This document shows positions 15,638 to 25,444 of a stretch of DNA of 64,000 nt, one piece after another. The translations under genes and the position numbers were made by a program. Positions within the stretch are counted from its first letter, which is position 1, and each line of letters begins with the position of its first letter. This DNA comes from Marinobacter nauticus (GTDB lineage: Bacteria > Pseudomonadota > Gammaproteobacteria > Enterobacterales > Shewanellaceae), in contig NZ_JAHVJZ010000003.1 in the NCBI RefSeq assembly GCF_019801015.1, forward strand, positions 558,001-622,000. The letters are read 5' to 3'. The notes under the pieces are model-generated. The model saw only the letters and a program-made list of their open reading frames with translations, had not been told where the DNA came from and searched no databases.

Positions 15638-17359
15638 TCAGACCGGCATCAGGTGCTCCACCAACAGTTGCACGCTGTCGCGCCCCTGCCAGTGGTTGAC
15701 GTCCAGCTTGTAGACCAGCTCCACCCACTGAATGGCACCGTTGGGCCAGGTGCCCAGATCCACGTTAAAGGCGATGGCATCCAGTTGGCGCCCACCACAC
15801 TCGGTTTCCAGCGCCATTTTGAGGTGCTTCTGCCCCACCAGTTTCTGGTCCAGCAGGCGGAAGCGCCCATCGAACATCGGTTCCGCGAAGTTCTGGCCCC
15901 AGGGGCCGGCCTCCCGCAGCATGCGGGCGGTATCCAGGCAAAGCTCAGCCGCACTCAACTCGCCGTCAGAGAGCAGCTCGCCGGTCAGTGCCGCCTCATC
16001 CAACTGGTGGCGCACTTCGGCATCATAGAGCTCGGCGAAACGGTCATAGTCGCTGTCACGAAGGCTCAGACCGGCGGCCATGGCATGGCCGCCGAACTTG
16101 AGAATGAGTCCCGGGTTCCGGGTGTCGATGCGCTCCAGCAGATCACGCATATGCAGGCCCGGGATGGATCGGGCTGAACCTTTGATCTCGCCCCCTCCGG
16201 CACTGGCAAAGGCGATCACGGGACGGTGATAGCGCTCCTTGATGCGGGACGCCAGAATGCCGATCACCCCCTGATGCCAGTCGCTCTGGTAGAGAGCAAC
16301 GCCCCAGGGCAGGTCCTGGCCCAGATCCAGCCGCTCCAGCACCTTGATCGCTTCCTCCTGCATCCCCTGTTCAATCTCCCGGCGTTCCCGGTTCAGGGAG
16401 TCCAGCTGGCTGGCGATCAGTCGGGCTTCCATCATGTTGTCGGTCAGCAGACACTCAATGCCCAGGGACATATCGTCAAGACGGCCCGCCGCATTCAGTC
16501 GTGGACCGACGGTAAAGCCCAGGTCAGACGCCACCAGCCGGGTGGCTTCCCGGTTGGAGACTTCCAGCAAAGCCCGGATGCCCGGTCGACACCGGCCAGC
16601 ACGGATCCGCTGCAGGCCCTGATGGACCAGCAGCCGATTGTTGGCATCCAGAGGCACCACATCCGCCACAGTGCCAAGCGCCACAATGTCCAGCAGCTCC
16701 GCCATATTGGGCTCGCTCAGGCCGGTTTGGGCAAACCAGTTGCGACGCCGCAGCTCACCCCGCAGGGCCAGCATCAGGTAGAACGCCACGCCCACGCCCG
16801 CCATCGACTTGGACGCAAAGGGGCAGCTGTCCCGGTTGGGGTTAATGATCACATCCGCCTCGGGCAGCGTTTCGCCGGGCAGGTGGTGGTCAGTCACGAT
16901 CACCGTCATACCCGCCGCTTTGGCCGCATCCACCCCGGCATGGGCAGAGATGCCGTTATCCACGGTGATCAACACTTCAGCCCCGCGCTCCTGCGCCACC
17001 TCAACCAGCTCCGGGCTCAGGCCGTAACCAAAATCAAAACGGTTGGGCACCAGGAAATCGAGGTGCACGCCGCCCAGTGCCCGTAACGCCAGCATGCACA
17101 GCGCGCTGGAGGTGGCCCCATCCGCATCGAAGTCACCGACAATCAGAATCCGTTTCTGGCTGGCCAGGGCATCGGCCAGCAACGCTGCGCCCTCCGCTGC
17201 GCCACTGAGGGTGGCGGGGTTGAGCAGGCCTTTCAGCTCCGTCACCAACTCATCACCACCGGACACGCCACGGCGGGCATAGATCTGGCGCAGCAAGGGC
17301 GGCAGATGGTCAGGCAGGTGGCGGTCATCCACTTGGGGGCGACGGGTAATCCTCAACAT
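15638..17359 (-). CDS. recJ: Single-stranded-DNA-specific exonuclease RecJ
   Basis: 573 residues. The DHH phosphoesterase motifs are present: GDFDADGATSS at about 75-85, DNG at 134-136, TDHH at 156-159, plus DHHA1-domain features (FGGHAMAAGLSL). RecJ digests ssDNA 5' to 3' in RecFOR recombination and mismatch repair. It lies downstream of xerD and dsbC on the same strand, the order seen in many gammaproteobacteria, but a strong terminator separates it from dsbC. The site before the ATG is weak (AAGTGA). Confidence 0.95.
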   Translation of the reverse strand: MLRITRRPQVDDRHLPDHLPPLLRQIYARRGVSGGDELVTELKGLLNPATLSGAAEGAALLADALASQKRILIVGDFDADGATSSALCMLALRALGGVHLDFLVPNRFDFGYGLSPELVEVAQERGAEVLITVDNGISAHAGVDAAKAAGMTVIVTDHHLPGETLPEADVIINPNRDSCPFASKSMAGVGVAFYLMLALRGELRRRNWFAQTGLSEPNMAELLDIVALGTVADVVPLDANNRLLVHQGLQRIRAGRCRPGIRALLEVSNREATRLVASDLGFTVGPRLNAAGRLDDMSLGIECLLTDNMMEARLIASQLDSLNRERREIEQGMQEEAIKVLERLDLGQDLPWGVALYQSDWHQGVIGILASRIKERYHRPVIAFASAGGGEIKGSARSIPGLHMRDLLERIDTRNPGLILKFGGHAMAAGLSLRDSDYDRFAELYDAEVRHQLDEAALTGELLSDGELSAAELCLDTARMLREAGPWGQNFAEPMFDGRFRLLDQKLVGQKHLKMALETECGGRQLDAIAFNVDLGTWPNGAIQWVELVYKLDVNHWQGRDSVQLLVEHLMPV

Positions 17360-17390
17360 AGTTCGGTCACTTTGCGGCTAGGGATAGAAA

Positions 17391-17417
17391 CAAAAACGGC
17401 GCGGTAAACCGCGCCGT
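17391..17417 (-). terminator. Intrinsic terminator between dsbC and recJ
   Basis: ACGGCGCGG (17396-17404), loop TAAA, CCGCGCCGT (17409-17417), followed on the minus strand by TTTTTG. It follows the dsbC stop by about 26 bp, so recJ probably depends on read-through or on its own promoter. Confidence 0.75.
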
Positions 17418-17443
17418 CTGAATACGGTGGCAGACTGGAAAGA

Positions 17444-18181
17444 TTACTGGGTTTCCAGGGCCTGGAGCAAGCGGCTCGGCGGCAGATAGCCCGGCAGGAT
17501 GGTGCCATCTTCCAGCACCAGCGCCGGAGTACCGGTTACGCCCATGCTGTTGCCCAGCTCGTAGTGCTTACGCACAATCTCGCCGCTGGGGCAGGTGATG
17601 TCCGCCACCTTCTTACCCGCTTTGGCGTCAGTCATCGCGGTTTGCGGGTCCTTGGCGCACCAGACATTCTGCATGTCTTTCCAGGACGGGTTCACCTGGC
17701 CAGCGCGGTTACGCTCGCCACCACGGGGGAACGCCAGGTAGCGCACGGTGATGCCCAGGTCGTTGTACTCCTGAATCTCATTGTGCAACTTGCGGCAGTA
17801 ACCACAGGTGATGTCAGTGAACGCGTAAACCACGTGCTTTTCATCTTTCGCCTTGAACTCAATGGCGGTGCCTTTCACCTTGTCCAGCAGGTCCAGACGC
17901 ACCTTGCTCATGCGGGCTTCGGTGAGGTTCTTCATCTGGCTGTCCATGTCATAGATCTGACCGTGGATCAGCTTGCTGCCGTCGGCGGTGACGTAAAAGA
18001 TCCCCTGATTGGTGATCGCTTCATAAAGCCCATCCACCGGAGAAGGGGTAACCGCATCGGCAGTGATACCCAGTTTCTGCTTGAGGGCATCGGCTACGGT
18101 TTGTTCCGGCGTCTGAGCCAGGCTGTGACCACTGACGGCCAGCAGTACAGCGGCAAGCAGCGGGGTAAAGGGGAGTCTCAT
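17444..18181 (-). CDS. dsbC: Thiol:disulfide isomerase DsbC
   Basis: 245 residues with a signal peptide (MRLPFTPLLAAVLLAVSGHSLA). The N-terminal dimerisation domain (about 25-80) is followed by a thioredoxin fold with active site CGYC at 126-129 and cis-Pro in GVTGTPALVL. A second Cys pair (VWCAKDP and ITCPSG) is conserved in DsbC. It shuffles wrong disulfides in the periplasm and is kept reduced by DsbD, not encoded here. AGGA lies about eight bases before the ATG at 18181. It sits between xerD and recJ as in E. coli. Confidence 0.94.
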   Translation of the reverse strand: MRLPFTPLLAAVLLAVSGHSLAQTPEQTVADALKQKLGITADAVTPSPVDGLYEAITNQGIFYVTADGSKLIHGQIYDMDSQMKNLTEARMSKVRLDLLDKVKGTAIEFKAKDEKHVVYAFTDITCGYCRKLHNEIQEYNDLGITVRYLAFPRGGERNRAGQVNPSWKDMQNVWCAKDPQTAMTDAKAGKKVADITCPSGEIVRKHYELGNSMGVTGTPALVLEDGTILPGYLPPSRLLQALETQ

Positions 18182-18262
18182 GATTTGGTTCCTGTTGTAC
18201 ATCGTTATCAGCTAGACCCGACCGGGCCACAAAAACTTACCGCAGATCATGGGCTGGCGCTA

Positions 18263-19150
18263 TCAACGGGGGTGATGTTGACGGTGCAGCTCTGTCAAAC
18301 GTGCCTGAGCAACGTGAGTGTAAATCTGTGTTGTGGACAAATCACTGTGCCCGAGCAGCAACTGTACGACTCTGAGATCCGCGCCATGGTTCAGCAGGTG
18401 TGTCGCGAAAGCGTGTCGAAGTGTGTGCGGCGAAAGCGGTTTTGTGATCCCACTCACCTGAGCGTAGTACTTGATTCGATGCCAGAAAGTCTGACGTGTC
18501 ATCTGCACGCCGCGTTTGCTGGGAAACAGCACGTCGGAACGATTCCACCCCAGCAACAGGGCGCGCCCCTCTTTCAGGTACTCCTCAAGTTGCAGTTGGG
18601 CTTGCTCGCCCATTGGCACCAGACGCTCCTTGCCCCCTTTGCCAACCACACGAACCACCCCCTGACGCAGGCTGACCTGCTCCATCTGCAATCCGGTCAG
18701 TTCGCTGACCCGCAGCCCCGTCGCGTACAGCAACTCCAGCATCGCCTTGTCACGGAGCTGCACCGGATCGTCCACTTCCGGGGCATCCAGCAACGCGTCC
18801 ACTTCCGCTTCGGTCAGGGTGTCCGGCAACTTTCGATCCAGTTTAGGTTGTGAAATCAGCGCCATCGGGTCCTGCTCCCGCTCCCCCCGACGCACCAGAT
18901 CACCATAGAACCGGCGCAATGCAGTCAGGCTTCTGGCGGTGCTGGTTTTGGCCATTCCGGCGGCTTTACGGTGAGCCAGATAGGCCCGCACGTCTTCGCT
19001 GTCCGCGTTCGCCAACATCCTGTTTTTCAAGGCCAGGAACTCTGCAAACCGGCTGAGGTCCGAGCGGTACGCTGCGAGGGTGTTGTCCGAGAGCCCGCGC
19101 TGAGCCCAAAGATCATCACAAAAGCGCTCGATGATTTGATCGTTTTCCAT
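18263..19150 (-). CDS. xerD: Site-specific tyrosine recombinase XerD
   Basis: 295 residues. An N-terminal SAM-like DNA-binding domain (about 1-85) leads to the catalytic domain with Arg in ATGLRVSEL, HTLRHAFATHLL, LLGHSDLSTTQ and the nucleophilic Tyr in QIYTHV. With XerC it resolves chromosome dimers at dif. The length and position beside dsbC and recJ identify XerD, not a phage integrase. The start is taken as the ATG at 19150; TTG codons just upstream are possible, and no strong ribosome site is visible. Confidence 0.93.
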   Translation of the reverse strand: MENDQIIERFCDDLWAQRGLSDNTLAAYRSDLSRFAEFLALKNRMLANADSEDVRAYLAHRKAAGMAKTSTARSLTALRRFYGDLVRRGEREQDPMALISQPKLDRKLPDTLTEAEVDALLDAPEVDDPVQLRDKAMLELLYATGLRVSELTGLQMEQVSLRQGVVRVVGKGGKERLVPMGEQAQLQLEEYLKEGRALLLGWNRSDVLFPSKRGVQMTRQTFWHRIKYYAQVSGITKPLSPHTLRHAFATHLLNHGADLRVVQLLLGHSDLSTTQIYTHVAQARLTELHRQHHPR

Positions 19151-19347
19151 CAATATCAACACATTAAATAATTGGCGTCACCCTAGTGAGGGCGCTTGCC
19201 CGGGTCAATGTCAATTTAGGATATAACCCTTTACAATTGACGCATTAACATTCGGCCACAGCCTGATAACTTATGCTGCCACGGCTCTACGTTGTCTTGC
19301 TGTTGGCGAGGTGGCCGGCGCAAATCAGTACGATAAGGATTTTTACT

Positions 19348-20529
19348 ATGCCATTGTTGCTGCGACGCACGATGCCCCTATGGATTTTACTGCTCTTCAT
19401 TGGAGCGGCAGCCCTTCTGGCCAGTTTACGCCAGCCCCCTGAAAAGAAAGCCGAAACCGAATCATTGCCTGTTGTGGAAGTGATGGCCATCGAAAAGAGC
19501 GCCCATCAGGTGCAACTGCGCTCCTACGGCGTGGTTAAGGCTAAGCACAGCACCCAGTTGGTGGCCGAAGTGTCCGGCCGTCTGGTGGAGCTTTCCCCCA
19601 AATTTGTTCGTGGCGAATGGGTCAAGCAAGGGGACATTCTGGCCCGCATCGAGCCGGCGGACTACCAGGCCGACCTGATGCAGGCGGAAGCCAACCTGGC
19701 CCAGGCTCAGGCGCAGCTTGAAGAAGAGATCGCCCGCGGTAAAGTGGCCGAGCGCGAATGGCAGGGCGTACTGGATGGCATCCCACCGGAGCTGGGCCTT
19801 CGTAAGCCTCAGCTGGCCAAAGAGCAAGCCAATGTGCGCAGTGCTCAGGCCGGCTTGGCCCGCGCCCAGCGCAACCTTGAGCGTACCGTGATCCGCGCGC
19901 CGTTTGATGGCCTGATCGTGGCCCGTGACGTGGACCTCGGCCAATACATCAATGTCAGCAATCAGCTGGGCGAGGTTCAGGGCAGCGACATTGCCGAAAT
20001 CCGCCTGCCGGTGCCGCCGGAAGATCTGGAGTTTCTTCAGGACATCAATGGTGCCGAAGTGGTACTGACCCAGGTTCTCGCGGATCGTGAACTTACCTGG
20101 CCCGCCAAACTGGTGCGCTCTGAAGGCGTCGTTAATGACGAAAACCGGATGGTCTATCTGGTTGCCGAAGTGCGTGATCCTTATGGCCTGGTCCATGACC
20201 GCGTCCACCCGCTCAAATTCGGCAGCTTCGTTAACGCCCGGATTGCCGGCCAGTACATCGATGATCTGGTGAATCTGCCCCGTCACGCCGTTCGTAATGA
20301 GCGGGTTACCGTGATCAAAGCCGACAACACCGTTGAGTTGCGCAACGTGCACGTGGTGCGCGCCGATCTGGAGCAGGTTTACATCCAGGGCGGCTTGGAA
20401 GAGGGCGAGCGAATCAGCCTGAGCGCCATGGACAGCGTGGACATTGGCCGCAAGGTGAAGGTGCTGGGCGAGGAGCCGGCCCCTGATGCCGCCGGTGCCG
20501 CCCAACTGGCCATCAGCGGGGCGCAATAA
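19348..20529 (+). CDS. RND efflux periplasmic adaptor (membrane fusion protein)
   Basis: 393 residues. One N-terminal membrane anchor (PLWILLLFIGAAALLASL) is followed by a barrel-sandwich lipoyl-like domain (VVKAKHSTQLVAEVSGRLVEL), a coiled-coil hairpin rich in Ala/Gln/Glu (about 110-175) and a beta-barrel (RTVIRAPFDGLIVARDVDLGQYI). It should connect the inner-membrane pump encoded next to an outer-membrane channel. The ATG at 19348 has AAGGA at the right distance. The stop overlaps the pump ATG (TAATG). No TolC-type gene is nearby. Confidence 0.9.
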   Translation: MPLLLRRTMPLWILLLFIGAAALLASLRQPPEKKAETESLPVVEVMAIEKSAHQVQLRSYGVVKAKHSTQLVAEVSGRLVELSPKFVRGEWVKQGDILARIEPADYQADLMQAEANLAQAQAQLEEEIARGKVAEREWQGVLDGIPPELGLRKPQLAKEQANVRSAQAGLARAQRNLERTVIRAPFDGLIVARDVDLGQYINVSNQLGEVQGSDIAEIRLPVPPEDLEFLQDINGAEVVLTQVLADRELTWPAKLVRSEGVVNDENRMVYLVAEVRDPYGLVHDRVHPLKFGSFVNARIAGQYIDDLVNLPRHAVRNERVTVIKADNTVELRNVHVVRADLEQVYIQGGLEEGERISLSAMDSVDIGRKVKVLGEEPAPDAAGAAQLAISGAQ

Positions 20530-23500
20530 TGGAAAAGTACGATACCCATAGGGGGATCATCGCCTGGTTTGCCCGCAACAGCGTTGCGGCCAACCTGCTG
20601 ATGATTGTCCTGATGGTTGGCGGCTTGCTGTCGGCCATGCTGATCAACAAAGAGGTGTTCCCCACCTTTGAACTGAACCGGGTGATGGTGCACGTAGCCT
20701 ATCCCGGTGCTGCTCCCCAGGAAATTGAAGAGGGGATCCTGATCAAGATCGAGGAGCAGATCCGCGACATTGATGGCATCAAACGGATTCGCTCCACCGC
20801 CACTGAGGGTTCAGCATCGGTCACCATTGAGGTGAAAGATGACTACGACCCCAAAGAGGTGCTTGATGAAGTGAAGCTGCGGGTAGACGCGATCTCCACC
20901 TTCCCGGACAGCATCGAACAGCCCAACATCTACCAGCTCAAGCCGACCCCGGAAGTGATGTGGATCGCCATCACCGGCGATGATCTGAGCCTCTCCGAAC
21001 TGAAAGAGCTGGGCAAAACCATCCGCGATGAGATCACTGCCCTGCCCGGCGTTACCCGGGCCAGCCTGTTTGGTCACCGCGACTATGAGATCGCCATTGA
21101 GGTGTCGGAAAGCAAGCTGCGGGAGTACCGGCTGACCTTTGATGATGTCGCCATGGCGGTGCAGCGCTCCTCCATCAATCTGCCCGGTGGCTCCATCCGT
21201 GCGGAAGATGGCGACATCCTGTTGCGCACCGATGGGCAGGCCTACACCGGCGAAGAGTTTGAGCGCATTGTGCTGCGCAGCCAGTCTGACGGTTCCCGCC
21301 TCTACCTTTCCGATGTCGCCACCATCGTTGATGGCTTCGAAGAGCGTCTCGGTTACGCCCGCTTTGACGGCAAACGCTCGGTGGGGGTTGAGGTTAACAG
21401 CGTGGACAACCAAAACGCGCTGGCCATCGCCGAAACCGTAAAAGCCTACGTCGACGAGAAACAGAAGACGTTGCCCGCAGCCGTTAAGGTGGAGTACTGG
21501 GGTGAGCTGACTCAGTTCCTCTCCGACCGCCTCAACCTGATGCTGACCAATATGGTCCAGGGGGCTTTCCTGGTGTTCCTGGTGCTGGCCCTGTTCCTGC
21601 AACTGAAAGTCGCGTTCTGGGTGATGATGGGTCTGCCTATCTGCTTCCTGGCGGCGGTCTTGATGATGCCGGTGGAGCCGATGAGCCTCAGCATCAATAT
21701 GATCACCCTGTTCGGCTTTATTCTGGTGCTGGGGATCGTGGTGGACGACGCCATTGTGATCGGCGAATCCGCCTACGCTCAGACCGAGAAAGACGGACAC
21801 AGCGTGGAGTCGGTGATCCAGGGTGCCCGCAAAGTGGCGATGCCCGCCACCTTCGGGGTACTGACCACCGTCGCCGCCTTTATCCCGATGCTGATGGTGA
21901 CCGGCTTTATGGGCGCCATTATGGGCTCCATCGCTGGCGTGGTGATTCTCTGCCTGCTGTTCTCCCTGGTGGAGTCCAAGCTGATTCTGCCCGCCCACCT
22001 GGCTCATATGAAGCCGCCCAAGCCCGGCCAGGGCTGGGGCCCCTGGTTGCGGATGAAAGAGCGCTTTAACGGCGGCGTGCAGTGGTTTATCCACGAGAAG
22101 TACAAGCCCGCACTGACCTGGCTGATGAACTGGCGTTACAGCGTATTGGCCACGTTCCTTGGCATGATGGTGCTGTGTGGCGGCCTGATCGCCTCTGGTC
22201 TGGTGCGTACCGTCAGCTTCCCGGACATCCCCTCTGACTTCATCAATGTGCAGCTGGAGATGGAGAATGGCGTTTCTGAAACCCAGACCCTGCGCGCCGT
22301 GCAGCAGATGGAAGAAGCGCTGTTTACCACCAATGACGCCATCGCCGAAGAGATCGGTCTGGATGTGGTGCGCCACAGCTTTGTCTGGCTGGGCTCCCGC
22401 ACCGAAGCCTCCATGACCATTGAGCTGATTAAAGGCGAAGAGCGCCCCATTGATGGTGTGGAGATCGCCGCTCGCTGGCGTGACGCCATGCCGGAACTGG
22501 TGGGCGTGAAGGTGCTCGAGATCAATGCTTCCACCAATGGCGGCGGCGGTGACGTGGCCTTCCGCCTTAACGGCAAGGACCTGACCCAGCTGGTGGCGGC
22601 CGCCGACGAGCTGAAAGCCAAGCTGGCGACCTACGACGGCCTGTACGACATCCAGGACAACTTCACCTCCGGCAGCCAGGAAGTCCGGCTGGCCGTAAAA
22701 CCCGAGGCGGAAGCGCTGGGTATCACCCTGTCTGACCTGGCTCGTCAGGTTCGCTGGGGTTTCTACGGCTACGAAGCCCAGCGCATCCTGCGGGACAAAG
22801 AGGAAGTGAAGGTGATGGTGCGCTATCCGGCGGAACATCGCCGCACCATTGGTCACCTGGAAAACATGCGCATCCGTACCCCGGCCGGGACCGAAGTGCC
22901 CTTCTCCAGCGTCGCCACGGTGGAGCTGGCTCAGGGTTACTCCGCCATCAGCCGCACCAACGGCGTTCGCTCCATCACCGTCCGCGCGGATGCCCACAAG
23001 GGTCGGGTTGAGCCGGGCAAGGTGATCAGCGAGATCAACAAAGAGTTCCTGCCTGAACTGACCGAAAAGTACGAAGGGATCACCACGGCACTGGACGGCT
23101 CTGCGGAAGAGGATGCGGAAAACAACCTCAAGATGCTGCAAGGCGCTTTCTTCGCCCTGTTCACCATCTACGCCCTGATGGCCGTGCCGCTGCGCTCCTA
23201 CTCGCAACCGTTGATCATCATGTCGGTGATCCCGTTCGGCATGATTGGGGCGGTGATTGGTCACCTGATACTGGGCCTCGACCTGTCCATGCTCAGTATG
23301 TTCGGCATCATCGCCCTGGCCGGGGTGGTGGTGAACGACTCGCTGATTCTCGTGGACTTCATTAACCGGGCCAGAAATGAAGGGATGGATCTCAAACATG
23401 CGGTGGTCAAAGCGGGTACGGAACGATTCCGGGCCATTGTGCTGACCTCCCTCACCACCTTCCTGGGCCTGGCCCCCATTACCCTGGAAACCAGTCTGCA

Positions 23501-23690
23501 GGCGCAGATCGTGATCCCGATGGCGGTCTCACTGGCGTTCGGTATCCTGTTCTCCACCGTGGTGACACTGGTGCTGATCCCAACGCTGTATCTCATCCTT
23601 GATGACGTCAAGCGTCTGGTGAAGTGGTGGTGGCGTCCGGGAGGCGAAGCCTACCCGCTGCGCCGGCCCGACAGCCCAATCAAGCCCTGA
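20529..23690 (+). CDS. RND family efflux transporter, inner-membrane pump subunit
   Basis: 1053 residues with the AcrB-like layout of 12 membrane helices and two large periplasmic loops. After the first helix there is VFPTFELNRVMVHVAYPGAAPQEIEEGI; helix 4 carries the proton-relay acids (VLGIVVDDAIVIGES). The second half repeats with FGIIALAGVVVNDSLILVDF. The substrate is unknown. The ATG overlaps the adaptor stop by one base, so translation is coupled. A terminator lies just after the stop. Confidence 0.93.
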   Translation: MEKYDTHRGIIAWFARNSVAANLLMIVLMVGGLLSAMLINKEVFPTFELNRVMVHVAYPGAAPQEIEEGILIKIEEQIRDIDGIKRIRSTATEGSASVTIEVKDDYDPKEVLDEVKLRVDAISTFPDSIEQPNIYQLKPTPEVMWIAITGDDLSLSELKELGKTIRDEITALPGVTRASLFGHRDYEIAIEVSESKLREYRLTFDDVAMAVQRSSINLPGGSIRAEDGDILLRTDGQAYTGEEFERIVLRSQSDGSRLYLSDVATIVDGFEERLGYARFDGKRSVGVEVNSVDNQNALAIAETVKAYVDEKQKTLPAAVKVEYWGELTQFLSDRLNLMLTNMVQGAFLVFLVLALFLQLKVAFWVMMGLPICFLAAVLMMPVEPMSLSINMITLFGFILVLGIVVDDAIVIGESAYAQTEKDGHSVESVIQGARKVAMPATFGVLTTVAAFIPMLMVTGFMGAIMGSIAGVVILCLLFSLVESKLILPAHLAHMKPPKPGQGWGPWLRMKERFNGGVQWFIHEKYKPALTWLMNWRYSVLATFLGMMVLCGGLIASGLVRTVSFPDIPSDFINVQLEMENGVSETQTLRAVQQMEEALFTTNDAIAEEIGLDVVRHSFVWLGSRTEASMTIELIKGEERPIDGVEIAARWRDAMPELVGVKVLEINASTNGGGGDVAFRLNGKDLTQLVAAADELKAKLATYDGLYDIQDNFTSGSQEVRLAVKPEAEALGITLSDLARQVRWGFYGYEAQRILRDKEEVKVMVRYPAEHRRTIGHLENMRIRTPAGTEVPFSSVATVELAQGYSAISRTNGVRSITVRADAHKGRVEPGKVISEINKEFLPELTEKYEGITTALDGSAEEDAENNLKMLQGAFFALFTIYALMAVPLRSYSQPLIIMSVIPFGMIGAVIGHLILGLDLSMLSMFGIIALAGVVVNDSLILVDFINRARNEGMDLKHAVVKAGTERFRAIVLTSLTTFLGLAPITLETSLQAQIVIPMAVSLAFGILFSTVVTLVLIPTLYLILDDVKRLVKWWWRPGGEAYPLRRPDSPIKP

Positions 23691-23695
23691 TGAAC

Positions 23696-23722
23696 AACGC
23701 CACCGCAAGGTGGCGTTTCTTT
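23696..23722 (+). terminator. Intrinsic terminator of the RND adaptor-pump operon
   Basis: AACGCCACC (23696-23704), loop GCAA, GGTGGCGTT (23709-23717), then TCTTTT. Confidence 0.8.
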
Positions 23723-23783
23723 TACCCCGCCATCGAGCACCATTAATCAAATGTAACGCATTGTTAATGCAGGCCAAGCCTGG

Positions 23784-23811
23784 TTTAACCGGCCGCACAC
23801 ACTTTGCTATG
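23784..23811 (+). promoter_or_regulatory. Probable sigma-70 promoter of the secreted aminopeptidase gene
   Basis: TTTAAC (-35, 23784-23789), a 16-base spacer and TATGCT (-10, 23806-23811). It lies about 60 bases before the ATG and downstream of the RND operon terminator. Confidence 0.45.
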
Positions 23812-23871
23812 CTGCCCCCCGCCAAGCGCACCATAACCACCGATACCGATAACAATAAAGAGTCGACGGAA

Positions 23872-25389
23872 ATGACAAAATCCCCCTTTGCCTTGAGCCT
23901 GCTGGCCGCCACTCTGGCCGCGCCCGCAGCCGCCGAAACCTTTCAGTTCAACGCTCAGCTCAGCGGTACCCCCAATACCCTGATCCTGTTCCAGCAGCAG
24001 GATGGCCACCTCTATGGACAGCCTTCCCTGCCACAAACCACCACCAATCAGATCCTGCGCGCCTCCGGCGCGGCCCAGTTCACGGGGAAACAGGGTCAGA
24101 TGCTGGAGATCCTGGCACCCAATGGCGTGACCGCCAACCGTCTGGTGATCATGGGCCTGGGTGACGATGCCCTGACCGAAGGCGAGATCAACGCGCTGGG
24201 CGGCAAACTGGCTGACAAGCTGGCCGACCTGCCGAAACAGGACGTGGGTGTCCTGACTCAGGGCGTACCGAACGGCGCTGAGTTCGCCGCCCAGTTTGCC
24301 CATGGCGTTGAGCTGAAAAGCTACCGCTACACGCGCTATACCCCAACCAGCCGCGAGAGCAAAGACTACCTGGTGGTGGCCGATGATGCCGCAGCCGCCA
24401 ACCAGCGCCACCAGGCGCTTCAGGCCGTTGAGGCCGGTGTGTTTATGGCACGGGATATGACCAACGCCACCGCCGGTGACATGTATCCGGGCAGCTTTGC
24501 CAAAGAGGCAGAGTCGCTGAGCAAACTCGGTGTGAAGGTTAAGGTTCTGGGCCGGGATGACCTGGAAGATCTCAATATGGGCGCCCTGGTCGGCGTCGGC
24601 AAAGGCAGTGCCCGCGAACCGAAACTGGTTATCGCCCACTGGCAGGGCAGCGACGAAGCCCCCATTGCCCTGGTCGGTAAAGGCATCACCTTTGACTCCG
24701 GCGGCTACAACATCAAAGCCACCGGCACCTCCATCGTTTACATGAAGTCCGACATGGCCGGCGCAGCCACCGTGCTGGGCACAGTAAAAGCGATGGCGAT
24801 GCAGAAAGCGCCGGTCAACGTCGTGGCCATTATGCCGTTGGCGGAAAACATGGTGTCTGAACGCGCTCTTCGCCCCGGGGATGTGGTGGTAACCGGCGAA
24901 GGCACCTCGGTAGAAGTGACCAACACCGACGCCGAAGGCCGTCTGATTCTGGCCGATGGTCTGTGGTACGCCCGAGAGTTTTACCAGCCGCAGATGATCG
25001 TCGACGTCGCCACCCTGACCGGTTCCAAGGTGCGGGCGCTGGGCCGTGAGTTTACCGGTCTGTTCTCCGACGACCTCACCATGGTCAACGAGCTGACCTA
25101 CGCCGGTGAGCGGGTGGGTGAGAAAGTGTGGCGGCTGCCGCTGGCACCCGCTTACGGTGACGAACTCAAGTCGGACATCGCCGATATGAAGAACACCGGC
25201 AAAACCGCGGGTGCCTCCGTTGCCGCGATGTTCCTTAAAGCCTTTACCGGCGACACCCGCTGGGCCCATCTGGACATCGCCGGTGATGCGCTGACCAGCA
25301 CCGGCACCGCCGTGGCCCCCAAAGGCGCCACCGGTCACGGCGTGCGTCTGCTGAGCTACTGGCTGACTGAGCAAACGGAAACCCGTTAA
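23872..25389 (+). CDS. Secreted M17 leucyl aminopeptidase family protein
   Basis: 505 residues. The N-terminus MTKSPFALSLLAATLAAPAAA is a signal peptide, unlike cytoplasmic PepA. The C-terminal M17 peptidase domain has the family signature NTDAEGRLIL, the Lys in VGKGITFDSGGYNIK and DMAGAATVLG, which supply the two-metal site. It should remove N-terminal residues from peptides in the periplasm or outside the cell. The start at 23872 has only a weak ribosome site (GACGGA), but the signal peptide begins there. This is a paralogue-type gene, not the XerCD accessory PepA. Confidence 0.88.
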   Translation: MTKSPFALSLLAATLAAPAAAETFQFNAQLSGTPNTLILFQQQDGHLYGQPSLPQTTTNQILRASGAAQFTGKQGQMLEILAPNGVTANRLVIMGLGDDALTEGEINALGGKLADKLADLPKQDVGVLTQGVPNGAEFAAQFAHGVELKSYRYTRYTPTSRESKDYLVVADDAAAANQRHQALQAVEAGVFMARDMTNATAGDMYPGSFAKEAESLSKLGVKVKVLGRDDLEDLNMGALVGVGKGSAREPKLVIAHWQGSDEAPIALVGKGITFDSGGYNIKATGTSIVYMKSDMAGAATVLGTVKAMAMQKAPVNVVAIMPLAENMVSERALRPGDVVVTGEGTSVEVTNTDAEGRLILADGLWYAREFYQPQMIVDVATLTGSKVRALGREFTGLFSDDLTMVNELTYAGERVGEKVWRLPLAPAYGDELKSDIADMKNTGKTAGASVAAMFLKAFTGDTRWAHLDIAGDALTSTGTAVAPKGATGHGVRLLSYWLTEQTETR

Positions 25390-25406
25390 GCATCGCCTCG
25401 GAATCC

Positions 25407-25435
25407 AAAAGGGCACCCATCGGGTGCCCTTTTTT
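25407..25435. terminator. Bidirectional terminator between the aminopeptidase and the excalibur-domain gene
   Basis: GGGCACCC (25411-25418) pairs with GGGTGCCC (25422-25429). A T run follows on the plus strand and AAAA precedes it, so it also serves the minus-strand gene. Confidence 0.85.
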
Positions 25436-25444
25436 GTGGCGCAC

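Noticed and set aside
18263-19150. Phage or integron integrase
   Set aside because: Size, motifs and the dsbC-recJ neighbourhood identify the housekeeping recombinase XerD. No attachment site or mobile cargo is present.
20811-23399. Very long open frame (over 850 codons) on the strand opposite the first RND pump gene
   Set aside because: It is His/Gln-rich, has no recognisable domain, and is the usual antisense shadow of a high-GC gene. The plus-strand pump has full family motifs.
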